64,000 nt of DNA, from the NCBI GenBank assembly GCA_964057225.1, contig OZ059894.1, forward strand, positions 10,426,131 through 10,490,130, given 5' to 3'. This DNA comes from Auanema rhodensis (taxonomy: Eukaryota; Nematoda; Chromadorea; Rhabditida; Rhabditidae). Each line of letters begins with the position of its first letter. Position 1 is the stretch's first letter. The position numbers and the translations under genes are program-made. The notes beneath the pieces are model-generated. The model worked only from the letters and a program-made list of their open reading frames with translations. It was not told the DNA's origin and ran no database searches. Positions 1 to 12,550 of this stretch are shown here, one piece after another.

Positions 1-42
1 AAATTAATATAAACCTATGTCTGAAATGCATTATCTACTTAC

Positions 43-111
43 ACCTTCAACCTCAGCATCAGCAGCAAAGCAAACTCCAACAATGGAAGCAAGAATGAGA
101 TACCGGAACAT
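43..111 (-). CDS. First coding exon of a secreted protein (partial)
   Basis: The minus strand opens with ATG at 111 and encodes a typical signal peptide (MFRYLILASIVGVCFA, then ADAEVEG), 23 codons, ending in phase 0 at a GTAAGT splice donor (42-37). The rest of the gene lies left of the window. A TTTTCAG acceptor-like site sits 2 nt before the ATG, fitting trans- or cis-splicing onto this exon. The hydrophobic core followed by Ala-Ala-Asp suggests cleavage after FAA or CFA. Nothing more can be said about the mature protein. The signal peptide and donor are seen directly; that this is a real gene is inferred. Confidence 0.6.
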
Positions 112-425
112 GGCTGAAAATGAAAATGAATTAGCAAAGAACAATATATTTATATGGACACCATATGAGAAAGAGAAAGAGAGAGAGAAAGATAGAGAGA
201 GAGATTGAGAGAGAGAGAGAAAAGAAGAGGCACTGATCATAATTTTAGAACAGGAAGTTCATATGGTCTGTGTAAAAATATGAAGAACAGAGGTCGTGCT
301 ATTAATTAAAGAATAATTGACTGAGCGGTTGATGAGTAATGCTCAAGGTCGTGAAGCTTGATTGTTCATTTGATGTCCGACGCAATGTTTCGGCAGCTTT
401 TGTATTTAAGGGAGAACTGAGTCAT

Positions 426-436
426 AGAGAGAGAGA

Positions 437-476
<40 letters not shown>

Positions 477-477
477 C
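426..477. repeat. (GA)n microsatellite ending in a G run
   Basis: A near-perfect GA dinucleotide run of about 45 nt followed by ten G's. The same unit recurs at 2440-2479 and, more broken, at 2866-2898. Confidence 0.9.
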
Positions 478-2439
478 ACATGTGGAGGTAACGTGGCTTT
501 TAAAAACAAATTTGATCATGGAAAAAAAGACAAAAAAGTATGAATTTTCATAAAAATGTTGAATTAACAGTATGCTGGATATTAAGTTAATATTTACTGT
601 TGAATTGCTATAATATAAATTGAAGAGAAAGAAAAATAGGCAAAAGGAGATTGATGATGAAGTGAGAATAAGAGGACGATGTTGCCTATATAAATGAAAC
701 TAAGTCTATAGAAGTGAAAGAAGAAAAGAGAGAATGACCTCTTTTTGAATAAAAAAAAGATAAAGGGATGAGAAGAGAGATTAGACTGTTATAGATAGGC
801 AGTAGTAGTGTGTACCTCTCCTTACTAAGGTCTTGAACGAGCGGCGACAACCTTTTCATAATTATAGTTAAACTATATGTATTCATAAATTATGATTGTT
901 AACTATACATATAGATATACATATATATGTATTATATAAGATCAAATAATACAATAAATTGTATTGTATAGTCTTCGATTGTTGAAACAAGGAAGTGTAA
1001 TACATACGAAACAAGGAATGGAACGATCAGTGCTGATTACGACCTTATATATACTCTTGGAAAACTGGGTTTCTAACGAACATTAAGTTCATGAAAAAGT
1101 TTCTTTAATGATCTTTAGTGATAGATTTTCTAAACAAAAGGTTGGATATAGGGCAAGAGAACACAAAATCAAAGAAGATGTCAACGAACAGGCTGAATTG
1201 TTGAACGTAGGTTGCTTTAGACCTGAATATCGCGCACATGATCACCCGTTTAAGCAATTGCTCTTAGATCTTAGATGCGAAAAAGATACATTGTTCACGC
1301 TTTTTAAGAATAAAATCTCAAATTGAAAGACCAATAGATATTTTGATTGAAGAAGAGCGTATGGTAGAAATCCCAGAGGAAGGTCGTCTTCCACTTTTCT
1401 GAATTTTGCTTGATATTCAGACGATTCTCTGAAGTTTGTTGTAAAACAAATCACAGAGAAGATAGATTGGTGTTCTAGTATTCATGTTAAGGATAGAATG
1501 CCCTTTAGATAACTAAAATATGTGAAAGAATGAATGAGGAAGTAAAGAATTACTGTTTATTGAAAAATTTTCAAAAATAATATGATTATTATCTAATAAA
1601 TTGAAAAGAAAATTTACTTTACATTGCTCTTTGGTTAAGGAATTTTGAGCAATCTTAAGGAATTTGAAGACTCAAATCCGGTGTAGTTTATGAGAAAACA
1701 AAAGAATTTCATCTTCACAGCAATTACAATTGAAGAGAGTAATTGTAAACAAAGAATTCGTTTGAAGAGCTTCAAATGGTCATTATGCCGAAGGGAAGTT
1801 GTGAAGAGTATTCTAGTAAATTCTCATGGCTGGCTATAAGAATTAAGCGACTTCTTGACAGAAAAGCTCATGGAAAATTAGAAGTGACACTAGCTAGACG
1901 GCCACAAGTGGAGCAGACGATGAAGATTCATGAGTTGAAAGCAAATGCACACTGTTGGCTAAAGTAAAGAAAGTAGTCAATGGACTTCTATCTATCGATT
2001 CTTCTGTGTATATTCTTGATAGTTGATGAGATTATCAGCAATAACATGAGCGATAACGACAAGGTTAACCTTCTGTACAAGGATTTGATGAGGATCAGGA
2101 GGATTACTTACGGAGGTGACGACAATTGATCGCCACATCCGTCGAAACAAGCTATGCCATCTAGTATCTGAGGTTATATTGAACATTGACTGTTAGTATA
2201 TGTGAGGAGATGGCTATGAGAGATCATATCAGATGACAGATTATTCTGAATGGAAAGCTGTTCAAATGGTCTTGAAACGTAGAGATTTGTTGCATCTGCT
2301 TTCAACTCTTTTTCATGAAAAATGTGAAACATAAAGCAAAAATATATAAATATTTGGAATAAGAACATAGACAGAGAAGGATTTACATCTTTAAAAAGTC
2401 AAGGAAATAGAAGAAAATGCTAGGAGCAAAAGAAATATA

Positions 2440-2440
2440 C

Positions 2441-2478
<38 letters not shown>

Positions 2479-2479
2479 C
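2440..2479. repeat. (GA)n microsatellite
   Basis: About 40 nt of GA repeat with one interruption, inside the purine-rich region. Confidence 0.9.
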
Positions 2480-4123
2480 AGAAGAGTGGAGGAAATACTG
2501 CAGAACAAAGAGAGGAGAGATTGACTATATGACTTTTGGTTGAAGAAAATACCGAAATTCCATTAGATTTCGAAAGGCATATTACGACCAAAAGCCATGT
2601 ATTGGACATTGTGAAAACAATGTTCAAATGACTGAAAAATGGAAATGAGAAGAGTAAGTTCCGACAAAGAACTATAAAGTTCTTCTCTCAAGTTGGTAAG
2701 AGACTAAGCTGCTACGTGTAACCAAAGACGATAGAAGGAGGATATTTGGGCAATGAAATTGGAATTGATGGTTGAAAGAGTAGATTGACGAGGTTCTATG
2801 AAATAACGACGACCAGATGATGCAAGTATATAAGTTCCCATTGAGAACTAAAAGAGAAATAACTGAGAGGGAGAGAGAGAGAATGAGAGAGAGAGATAGG
2901 GCTTATGTATATGGCTACTTAGTAGATAGTCAGAGAGGGTAGAGGACACGAGAGTAGTCTGCAGAGAGGGAGCGTCTGACTCTGAGATGACTTGTAATTG
3001 GTTCATTTGCAGTACATAATTTATAAAGTTCTGTTTGGTTGAATAACTTGCAAAAATTTGGGATCCAGGAGACTTTTAAGGCAAAAATAGTGGAAAGAAC
3101 ATTAGACTGCTCATAGTGAGAGCCAAACTGAAGTTTTATGATTTTTGAAGTGAAAAGATAAACGAAAATATAAGAAATCTCTCATTTCCACCACGTTTCC
3201 TAAAGTGATAAGTAAGATAAAAAAAAAGAAAATTGACGAGTGTTGTCCAGACAGCTCAAGGAACGAGCATGTGTTCAGGTTGGTTGAGCGTAGGCGTACA
3301 CCTCTCGAAGTAAAGAAGCTGAATGAAAAGATCAGAAATTAAGGAAAAGGCTTATATCTACTTCTTGAGCTTGAAACATTGCAATTTAATTTAAAAAAAT
3401 AAAAAATAAAGCTAAGTAAATGAAAAAATTATGTGAGATGGAACATTGAAAGCATGTACTACTAGTCATGATATCGAGAATTCATTAATTTTAATTTTAA
3501 ATGAAGATGAATCATTTAAGAATTTTATAAGAAAGAACATCTTCTTTGAATCTAGATCAAAGGCTTTAATAAAATAATTTTTCTTATAAATCAAAAGAAT
3601 AATAATGATAAGATGACCATTTCATTACTCAATGAAATATGATTGTTGAAGAGATTTGAAGCTGTTTTCATTGGTATTTTGATCGAAATTCATCATTAAA
3701 TATGGAGAAAATACCATTTTCTATTATTGAAATCAAAAAATGTGGTAATAAATTCGTCAAATACGTCAAATTCCAATTTGAATTGTTGAATTTGAAATTT
3801 GATATTTATAAGATAAAACCAAATGTTTTTTAAAATATTTACAAATCAAAATTAAATAAAAAAAAACTTGTTATAATAAAAGTAAAAGAACAGGAAAAAA
3901 ACTTTTTTTTTTATTTAAAATAAAAATTTTTGAGCATTTATGAAGATAATTTATGAATGAAATAACAGATAGTACATACTTTTATATATTTTATTATTCG
4001 ATATAATTATGGGATTATATGTGATGAATGAATATGAAAAGACTTGTTTTGTTGACAAATTCAATAAAATTATATTATTTTACTATTATAATCTGTTTTA
4101 TAATTATTATATTTAGATATATA

Positions 4124-4145
4124 ATTAGTTAGTTAGTTAGTTAGA
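4124..4145. repeat. (TTAG)n short tandem repeat
   Basis: Five consecutive copies of the tetranucleotide TTAG. Confidence 0.8.
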
Positions 4146-5035
4146 TATATTTGTTTTTATTTGGTTATTTTCTTGTTTTTTGTTTGTTTGTTTTCTATAA
4201 AAATGTTTTTTTTTATTCAAAAATTCATCCTATTTTAGATATTCTAGGATTTATTAAGTGAATGTTCAAATGTGAAATTGACACGTGGGTCACAATGAGG
4301 AAGTATTACGTGTAAGCTGTAAGCTGTAAGCTTACTTACTGCAACAGAAGGCTTACAACTTATGCTGATCATTGTTCTATTCTTATTCACTTTAACATTT
4401 CAATAAATTTTAATATTACCTCAACAAAGCTTTAAAAAAAAGAAAAAAAGCTTGTTCTAACATTCAAATAGTAACAGTTTATTGAAATGAAATCACAAGA
4501 GACCAAGCAGACGAGCTTAGGAGAGAGATCGACAGATAGAGAGAGAGTAAGAGAGAAAGAGTCAATGAATGAGTGAAAGCAAAAGCCTAATAAAATGAAA
4601 TTGTAGTAAAAGAAGCTTTAAACTTAACCCTCTAAAGCCAAAATTTGCTTTTAAGATCTAGCAACTACTTCATCAGCATTGAAAAGCATATTTATAATCG
4701 AAAATATCATTAATTTTCAAAAATAAATAAAAATTTAAAGATTAAAATAAAAGAAAAAGCTGTGATATATCTAACAGAAAATGGCGATAAACAACAAAGT
4801 TGTAGTAGAAATACTATTTTTTACTTTATGTTTGTTATTTTGTTTGAAAACTTGAGCCATTGGTCGATAGTTTAAAACGGCCGATATTAGTATTTTTTTT
4901 TTTTATTTTTTTCGAAAGAAAAAAAATATTTTGAAAGCCTTTAAGTAAAAAATAATTTTTTTTGTGTTGAAAAAAGAAGAAATTATCTATTTTTTCTTCT
5001 TTAATTTCTGCTGGTATTCCGACCTATCTTGGGGT

Positions 5036-6920
5036 TTAGCCAGTTGTTCTTGACAGCCACTCTGGTGAGTATTTTCTTCTGAAAAACCATTGAAAACACT
5101 TATTTTGTCAAAAAATGTATAAAATCCAAGTAAAAACTATATAATCAATATAATTATTTATCTACTTACCCAGATATATTTTTATATTTTTGATTTAACA
5201 TCTCTTTAATGTTTTTTATTTCATCTTTCGAATATTTTAATTGAAGTTTTAATACTATTTTAGCTATTATCATTAAGAATTTCTCACTTGATCGTGTTTC
5301 AACATCTAAATTTAAAGAAAATAATTATTAAAAACTTGAAAATGCTTAAGTAAGCTCAATATACCCTTCCAAAAATTTTCTTTTTTATCAATTACTTGCT
5401 CTTCATTCGTTAAATATTTCCAATTCATTGGTTTAGCTCTCAAACTGAATGAAAAAGGATGTAAAACAAGAAAAAATTCTAAAATGTCTCGAGAAAAAGC
5501 TTAAACTTACAAATCTAATAATAGATAATACCAGCTCTCATAATCAAAATATTCGGCTGTAACTTTATTTTTGTGGCAACCTAGGCTGTAGTATGGCATT
5601 GTCAAGTAATCAGGTGTACCAACTCTAAATAAACCTTTTTTTTCGTTTAAAACTTGAAATATGGAACGTTTTGAATGAAAATTACAAGAGAACATACCGT
5701 ATGTTCTTGCCGACCTTAATCGTTTCACCAAAATCTATAAGATAAACCTGAAAAATAGGAAATTTTAGAAGAAAAATAGAAAGATTTGAAAGAGTTAAGA
5801 AAGATTACCTTTGCATTGTTTGGATGAAGGCCAATACAGAAATTCGTTGGCTTAATGTCACGATGAACATAACCTTGAGTATGCAACTCCTGAAGAGAAG
5901 TAGCATTGGAAAATCATATAAGATGAGACAAGCAGATACTATAATACAGCAAAGACATTGATATGCAAGATTCAAAGCTGTAGGAGCTGAGAATACTCCA
6001 CCTAGTGATTCACGAAGTTTATCCAAGTTCATATCATATAAAGATAAAACTTAAATAAGACTATATATACATGTATACAGGAATATAAGGATATTAACCA
6101 ATAAAATCCATATCACATACTCTGCCGGTGTCAATTAAGGTTGGAAAGTTGTTTGCAACCTTAGTTGCCGATAACTCTTTTAGAACTTTGATCTCTCTCT
6201 AAATGTCAACAGGTAAACTTCAATAGATTTGAGACCAAATTCACAAGAAGCGATTGTTTCTGACGTTGGCCATTGCGTCGAAGTCCAAGTTTCATCATAA
6301 AAAGCTTTTTATGTCTAGATCTTTAATAATATTTTATTAAATTTATAAATTCCATTCGTAGAATACTTACTCACTTGATCGTTTTTGAACTAAATAAGCT
6401 CCTGAATACCTTCCTTCATTATATCTTAGAAGAACTTCATATTTTATAAAACTTCCTTTGATATTGTGGCTAAAAATCCAAGTTTTCTTAAGAAAAACGA
6501 ATGAAATTTGCTGACTCAGTATCAGAATAGATTACATCCTTTTCCTTAACTTCTGCTCGTTCAGCATAATAATTATAATATTGTTCTATATCTTCTTTCT
6601 GGATATACATTATGATTATTTGGAAAAACAATTATATATTTCTTTCGAGATGGTAAGGAAAAACAATGAACGAACTGTAAAAGCTTTTGCATCGAATGAC
6701 AAGTCTGGACGTTCTTCTCTCAATATCTTCACAAAGAAGTCATCTGGTTGTGCCCTACTAGCGATTGCTCCAGGCAATTTCTATTCAAAAGTCAAATATA
6801 AACATCATTATGATGCTGTTAAACCTGTGTTTGATCATCTTCATTAGATATTGCAACAGAAGCTGTAACTGTCTTATCATGATATTCTGATATTTGCTGT
6901 GTTATTTCGTCGTTTCTCAT
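5036..6920 (-). CDS. Tau-tubulin kinase-like (CK1 group) protein kinase
   Basis: Twelve exons (6825-6920, 6676-6780, 6536-6598, 6375-6486, 6099-6304, 5940-6049, 5809-5889, 5698-5747, 5511-5624, 5365-5444, 5170-5305, 5036-5078) join in phase to about 397 aa. Kinase landmarks in order: a degenerate glycine loop (NEGRYSGAYLV), catalytic lysine (CEFGLK), helix C glutamate (REIKVL), catalytic loop HRDIKPTNF, DFGE, and a GTPDY activation-segment end, with a short C-terminal tail. The loop and CK1/TTBK-style lobe point to the TTBK-like kinases that are expanded in nematodes. Predicted to be a cytosolic Ser/Thr kinase; substrate unknown. Oddity: reading from the lysine to helix C fails by 2 nt in an AG run at about 6191-6204. 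The break disappears with either a 2-nt indel or a 20-nt GT-AG intron. The start follows a TTCTTAG acceptor 12 nt upstream. Confidence 0.8.
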
Positions 6921-7251
6921 CAAAATAAACGCCTAAGAAAAGAAACAAAACTAATAAGAACTTAACGAATAAGTTGGAAGTTGATTAAATTAACAACAAA
7001 ACTTGAAATATTACAACACACATACTATATTTGTGATGAAACAACCGACCGAATTCTATAGGTTGCTGTTTTAAAATGAAAATTTTAAAAATTTTCCAGA
7101 GCTTTGCAACATAATATTTCAACCTTTTTTTCCTAATTCTTATATATTAATGTAATTACTAATTAAATAATAATATTATAAATAAAATAATTTATTTATT
7201 AATAAATAAACTTGAGAAATATTTTATTTATTTCGTATTCAGACCAACATT
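6921..7251. other. Spacer between kinase and receptor genes
   Basis: AT-rich, 331 nt, between two minus-strand genes (receptor upstream, kinase downstream). No gene is seen. The spacing would allow an operon but does not show one. Confidence 0.5.
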
Positions 7252-8543
7252 TTAAATACCAAATTTATGTATTATTTTCACAGTAGAATTATCTTTTTTA
7301 TACAAAAAAGATACTTTTTTGAGTAAAATTTGACGAACCTAATGAAAAAAAAAATTAAAAAAAGGAAAAGAAATGTTCTAAACACTTCACGATTAGCTGA
7401 TATATATACGAAAGATGTAGCACAGCTATTGATTGTAGCACATAATGGAATTACCATTAACCAATATAATGAACTATTGTTAGAAAGTACAATTACAGGT
7501 AAAATACGGAATAGACCCCATGCAATGAAGTAAAAAGCTGAGATTGCACAAAATTGTATACCGTACCTAAATAATTAATAATTTGAATATGAAGATGAAA
7601 TGAGGCTACAAGTATTCTCTTGAACTTCTTCTTTGATGTTCAGCTTCAGACAGACGAGTATGTTTTCTTAGATTTCTCACATATATAAACAACTAAAATA
7701 TTAAAAATTTAAAGAAAATTTAAATATTAATGTAAACATAAGTATAACTAAAAGCACAAATTAGTGATGTTATTAAGCAATATGGAAATGTAATATAGAT
7801 GTCTGCATAATTTTTAATATTATCTATTAAAAGATAAGAATATGAATAATAGTCTGGATCAAGAGTAAGTCTGAAATAAAGTTTTTTTAAGAAAAATAAG
7901 GCAAAATATCGAAAAGTTGTGATCTTACGTGCAACAAGGTAGACCAATTTGGGCGAGATATGTTATAAATGCATTAAATATATATTGTAATACAACAGCA
8001 TAACATACAACTTTATATGTAAATTTATTATATTTTGGATAACATACAACAATTAATCTTTAAAAAAAATAATTTTAATCTAATTTGATAAAGCTTAAAA
8101 CCTATTTATAGCTGTGAAAATTTGAGTTGATGATATAGTATTCCATGTGAACAGGAAGACAAATGAGAGCCAAGCAATTTCTGTAGACTTTTGTTCATCT
8201 TCAAATATCCATGTCTTCAAATAAAAATAAGTTTTTTAATTTTAAAGCTTTAAAACTTGAAAAAGTTTTTATAAACTAACTAACTTCTAGTAGATTGGTT
8301 GGTAAAGTATAAGAAATAGAAACAATTAACTGGCAACAATCCATAATAAGATTTGATAAAGCAATTACATAAATTGGAGAAGATTTCTTTCTAAATTAAC
8401 AGATTTAATCAGTTTTAAAACTTAAAAACTTACTTAAAAGCTAAAACATATACTGGAAATATAACTATGAAAGTTATAATAAAACCAAAAATTGAAAAGA
8501 AACTAAGTAAAGATAAAAGAATTATTTTGATAGGTGAAGTCAT
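7252..8543 (-). CDS. Nematode chemoreceptor-type 7TM receptor (Srx-like)
   Basis: Eight exons (8434-8543, 8285-8390, 8102-8214, 7929-8057, 7738-7870, 7610-7692, 7386-7566, 7252-7338) join in phase to 313 aa. The start codon opens directly into a hydrophobic first segment (MTSPIKIILLSLLSFF), followed by further membrane segments. INRLIVVCYPKYN after TM3 takes the DRY position, and a PLCATINS...FVYISANREVRQ block marks TM7 and the start of the tail. The NR-[I/V]-P and NREVR blocks are typical of nematode serpentine receptors, closest in my judgement to class Srx; the class is the least certain part. Likely a plasma-membrane chemosensory or peptide receptor in sensory neurons (family knowledge). 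It lies 331 nt upstream of the kinase on the same strand and has a GA run about 190 nt upstream of its start. Confidence 0.75.
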
Positions 8544-9645
8544 AGCGAAAAATGAATGATAGTTTTAGATTATTTTCAACTTTTATATTGAAAATCTTTA
8601 AGAAATCGTTGAAATGTTATTGAAATCATCTCATTATAATTAATTAATTGCTAGTTGACGATGTTGATTGTATGTGAAACAGTTAATTTTGCTGCTTTTT
8701 TTCCAAAGATCTTTCATATAAAGTAAAGAGAGAGAGAGAGAGAGAGAGAGAGCTCCCTAAGGGCACATGGTTTTACTTTACTAATCAATTTATTAGAACT
8801 TAGCTATGTGATTAGGATTAAGCAATACATGGATTGGATCTTAGATCTGTTTTATCGGCCACCCCTTCCCCTTCCCTCTCTTCCCTCCACCTTTATTCTG
8901 GTGAAGCGCGCATGAAGTCTTCTGGTTTTCTGTTTAAAAAATTCTTTAATGTTAATATTTTTAAAAATATATTAAATAAAAAAGCCCAAGAGGCAAGTGA
9001 ATATGCTCTGTATCTGTTAGATTTACACCAATTCAATTCAAGAGCATGATAATAATGATTGGTATCATGGCCTGTTTTCTCATTTGCTTTTAAACTAACA
9101 AACTAATGATATGAATAACATAACTTAGACTTTTGTAGAAGCTTATTCTAGGCTGATTTCTGATGAAAAATGTTCCCTTAGGACATTTACTTCAAAATTT
9201 TAATAAATAAAGGTAATATTAATTTAGCTACCCTTCATGCAACAAGATTCTTTCGCCAACTTCTCAGGTCTAATGTTATGTTTGAAACATACAATATCAA
9301 ATTCCAGATGTTGAGATTGGAGGGAGATAACAGTTGCATAGATAATTTTGAAAATATTTTTAAATGAAGAAAAACTATTTTTGTTTATATTTTTAGAACT
9401 AAAAAACTATTTCAATATACTTACTTAAAAATTAGTTGAGTAAATAATGATTGAATACCCATTAGCATTTTAAGATTCAACCTCAATTTCGCGATAAAAC
9501 AATGAGTTAAGTTGGTTTGAACAACTTGATTAGGCGTCATTCATTACATTAAAAATGTTTTTAACCTTAATCTTAACTATAACACTATATAAGTGTGATA
9601 AACATCTTATAATCCCAGAAAAACTTTTTGTTTTCGAAGAAGAAA
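8544..9645. other. Divergent intergenic region
   Basis: Shared upstream region of the minus-strand receptor and the plus-strand TIL gene. It contains a GA run at 8727-8752. A 71-codon frame at 8834-9049 has no signature and is not called. Confidence 0.5.
8727..8752. repeat. (AG)n microsatellite
   Basis: 26 nt of perfect AG repeat upstream of the minus-strand receptor. Confidence 0.9.
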
Positions 9646-10535
9646 ATGTTGATTTTTGGATTGCTCTCACTAACTCTCTTAACAAGAGTTTTAGCTAATT
9701 ATGGTATTCATTCATTATCAAAATGCCTTTTTTCACATTTTCATTGTAGATCCCGAAGATTTTCAACCTGAAATTGAAGGAGTTTGGGAAAAATCTCAAC
9801 GTTGTGGATTCACGGAAGTTTTTTATAAATGTCAACCATGTGATTTATTATGTGGACAAGATCATAAAGTAATATTTTTATTTCTTTAAATTAAAAAAAA
9901 ATAATTTTGTTAAAGCTTTGTCCGATAAAGAAATGTCAAGAAGGTTGTGGATGTCCCCCGAATTTCCGTCGTAACGGACAAGGAGCTTGTGTTGAATACT
10001 TCAATTGCTTTTCAAACTTAACACCAATGACAACCCATCAAGCATGTCAGTTTCCCATAATTTTAAGTTTAAAAATGTTTTGATTAAGCTCTAATACTAA
10101 CAACACCTTCAACAACACAATCTATGATTCAAGAAACTACAACTATAATGACAAAACATCAAGGTAATCTGAGAATATTTTTAAAAGTTTTGAAATAAAT
10201 ATTTAGGTGATATGGCTTCAAAAACAAATTTCAAAAGAAATAAGGTTATTATATAAATTTTATTAAATTATTGTATAAAATATTGATTAAGCTTGATATG
10301 CATCGGAAAAAACTTCAAGAATATCAAACACGATCACAGAGAACAAATCTTTTTCCAAATCGTAAATATCTTGAAGATGTAAGATTATTAGCAACTTCTA
10401 TTTTCCTACAACTTTACCAACATATTTCAGCCTTGGAACTGTGAGGACAACTTCCATCCATTCAAATCAGAGCTTGATTGTCTCAGATTCTTCAAAGCAA
10501 GATTTCTACAATTCTTAAAAAAACGATCATTGTAA
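9646..10535 (+). CDS. Secreted protein with one TIL (trypsin-inhibitor-like) domain
   Basis: Seven exons (9646-9703, 9750-9868, 9916-10045, 10089-10163, 10207-10244, 10292-10378, 10431-10535) join in phase to 203 aa. An N-terminal signal peptide (MLIFGLLSLTLLTRVLA) is followed by a ten-cysteine TIL domain at about residues 36-85. It starts at RCGF, has CQPCDLLC and GCGCPPNFRRNGQGAC inside, and ends EYFNC. A Thr-rich linker and a basic, Cys-poor tail follow. TIL domains are five-disulfide folds often found in secreted serine-protease inhibitors of nematodes; inhibition here is inferred from the fold only, since the reactive loop cannot be assigned. The exon between two halves of the TIL domain is typical of the family. 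A second TIL gene lies at 23434. Confidence 0.8.
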
Positions 10536-11094
10536 TATGAGTCTTAAACTTTTGTAAAAACATTATTCATTGGCAAATTGTCAAATATTTCAAATATTTT
10601 TTGCATAAAAGACAATCTCTCTTTGATTTTAATATCCGGAAATCCGGTAATATGTATGTCGTCTTCTTTGATGTCAAGCAAGTATATGGAGATATGAAGA
10701 GAAGATGACGTCAACGGAAATATATTTATACATATGTGGGTGTGTAGGTGTTAGTTAATTCATTTAAAATCTTAAAAAAAACTATAAAATATCTATTTTT
10801 TCTTCATTTTTATTAAAAATATCATATTACTGAAATAATAATAATAATAATGTTTAAAGATGAATAATCAATGAACAATAACCAATTTCTTCCCCACTTT
10901 TCACCTTCTGGCGTTTATTTTTCATTTCTTGATTGTGTCTGGAAGTAAACTGAAAGGTCTAAGAATCTTTATCTATTTAAAGTCTATTTACTGATTCAGT
11001 AGTACATAGTACATCTGTTTTTCAACAAAAAAAAGTAAAGAAAAGAGAAAAAAAACTTGATGGAATGGGTTATGATTGCTTAAAAACAATGGAT

Positions 11095-11139
11095 TATATA
11101 TATATATATATAGTATTATATAATATATATATATATATA
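11095..11139. repeat. (AT)n tract
   Basis: Interrupted TA dinucleotide run of about 45 nt that can form hairpins. Confidence 0.85.
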
Positions 11140-12461
11140 GTATAAGATTGTATGAATAGAACCAACCGTTCAATGAACATTTAAAGTTTAAAATAAATTT
11201 CACGTGATTTACACGTGGCTTATTAAACAATTAATTTGAATATCAAAAATCATAAAGTTATTTGAATTTGTTTTTAAATTTATAAATATACATATATATT
11301 AATATTATAAAAAACATAAAATAATAATAGTAATAAATTGACTAATTGTATTATAATCCATATTTAGTGAGAGAGAAAGAGATGTTGGAAATGCTTAGTA
11401 ATGCTGTTTTCAGGTTGTACGATGTTATTACGCACCACTTCTTCCCTTCCTTTTATTCCTCTTTTACTTTTCACACTTATTCTTCAATCTCTCTGCTCTT
11501 TGAGGTTCAAATTTGAAAAAAACAAGTCATTGGTTAGAAATCAAATATATTTTTTTCATTTCCATCTTAAAGAGTTTCAAAACATAACACAGATGTTTGT
11601 TTTTTCTTTGTTTAAGAGCAACATATAAGAAATCTTGGTTGAAAGAAGTACAAACTTTCAATGTTCTAAACTCCATTTCTATTATCTATATGAAACTATA
11701 AAAATGAAAAATTCATCTTATTTACGTCATTCACTTCTACAAATTGTTATTGTTAATCAGTTTTTTTTTCTTTTTTTTTTCAATCATTTTTTTAGTTGCA
11801 AACCTTCTTTTATGAGAAATATTAGAAGAAATACTTTTGCTTGCACATTTTCTTTCAGTTTTTTTTAATTTTTATAATTTAATTTATATATTATTAATTT
11901 TTAAATATTCATTATATATCTTTATTATAAAAAAATATAACTAATAGGTTACAAATCTCTCTCTCTCTCTCTCTATACATCCCTCTTTCACTATACACAT
12001 CTTTAACTATCTCTCTCTCTCTTTCTCTTTCTCTTTCTCTCTAAATATGGAACATCTTACTTACTTTCCTTTCTTCTATAGATAGATATATAGATAGATT
12101 TTCATATAATATATAAAACCTAATTTATTTCCCCTTTAAACTATTTACCTGAATTTGTAGTTCAAGCATAATCATGTTAATCCAAGTTCAGTCGTGTATA
12201 TTCTTGTTACCGAATCTAGATACCGGATGCATTTTCCAATGAAAAGTATTTTAAAAATTGAAGAAAAAAAAGTTCAGAATAAAGTGAATTTATCCTAACT
12301 TTATATAAAAATATATATTTAGTTATAAAAATTCTTTAATCATATTTCTAATGTACTTTTTTTCTCAACGAAGAACTTTAATTGCATAGTATTCATCATT
12401 CTCTCTATCTTTCCTCTCTATACACGGCTTTCTCTCTCTATACACCTCTCTCTCTCAATAC

Positions 12462-12463
<2 letters not shown>

Positions 12464-12545
<82 letters not shown>
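12464..12545. repeat. Long (CT)n microsatellite
   Basis: About 80 nt of uninterrupted CT repeat, C/T on the plus strand, flanked by shorter CT runs. Confidence 0.95.

Positions 12546-12550
<5 letters not shown>

Larger units (their letters stand above)
112..5035. other. Purine-rich non-coding region
   Basis: There is no convincing gene on either strand. The plus strand is purine-rich with GA runs up to about 3 kb and becomes AT-rich after that. Short frames in it lack splice-consistent neighbours or domain signatures. A good minus-strand donor (GTAAGT near 2109-2114) suggests a possible 5' untranslated exon of the secreted gene at 111. Short tandem units include GTAAGCT repeats near 4310-4330. 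Confidence 0.6.

Noticed and set aside
8834-9049. 71-codon plus-strand frame
   Set aside because: No recognisable feature; lies in a divergent promoter region.
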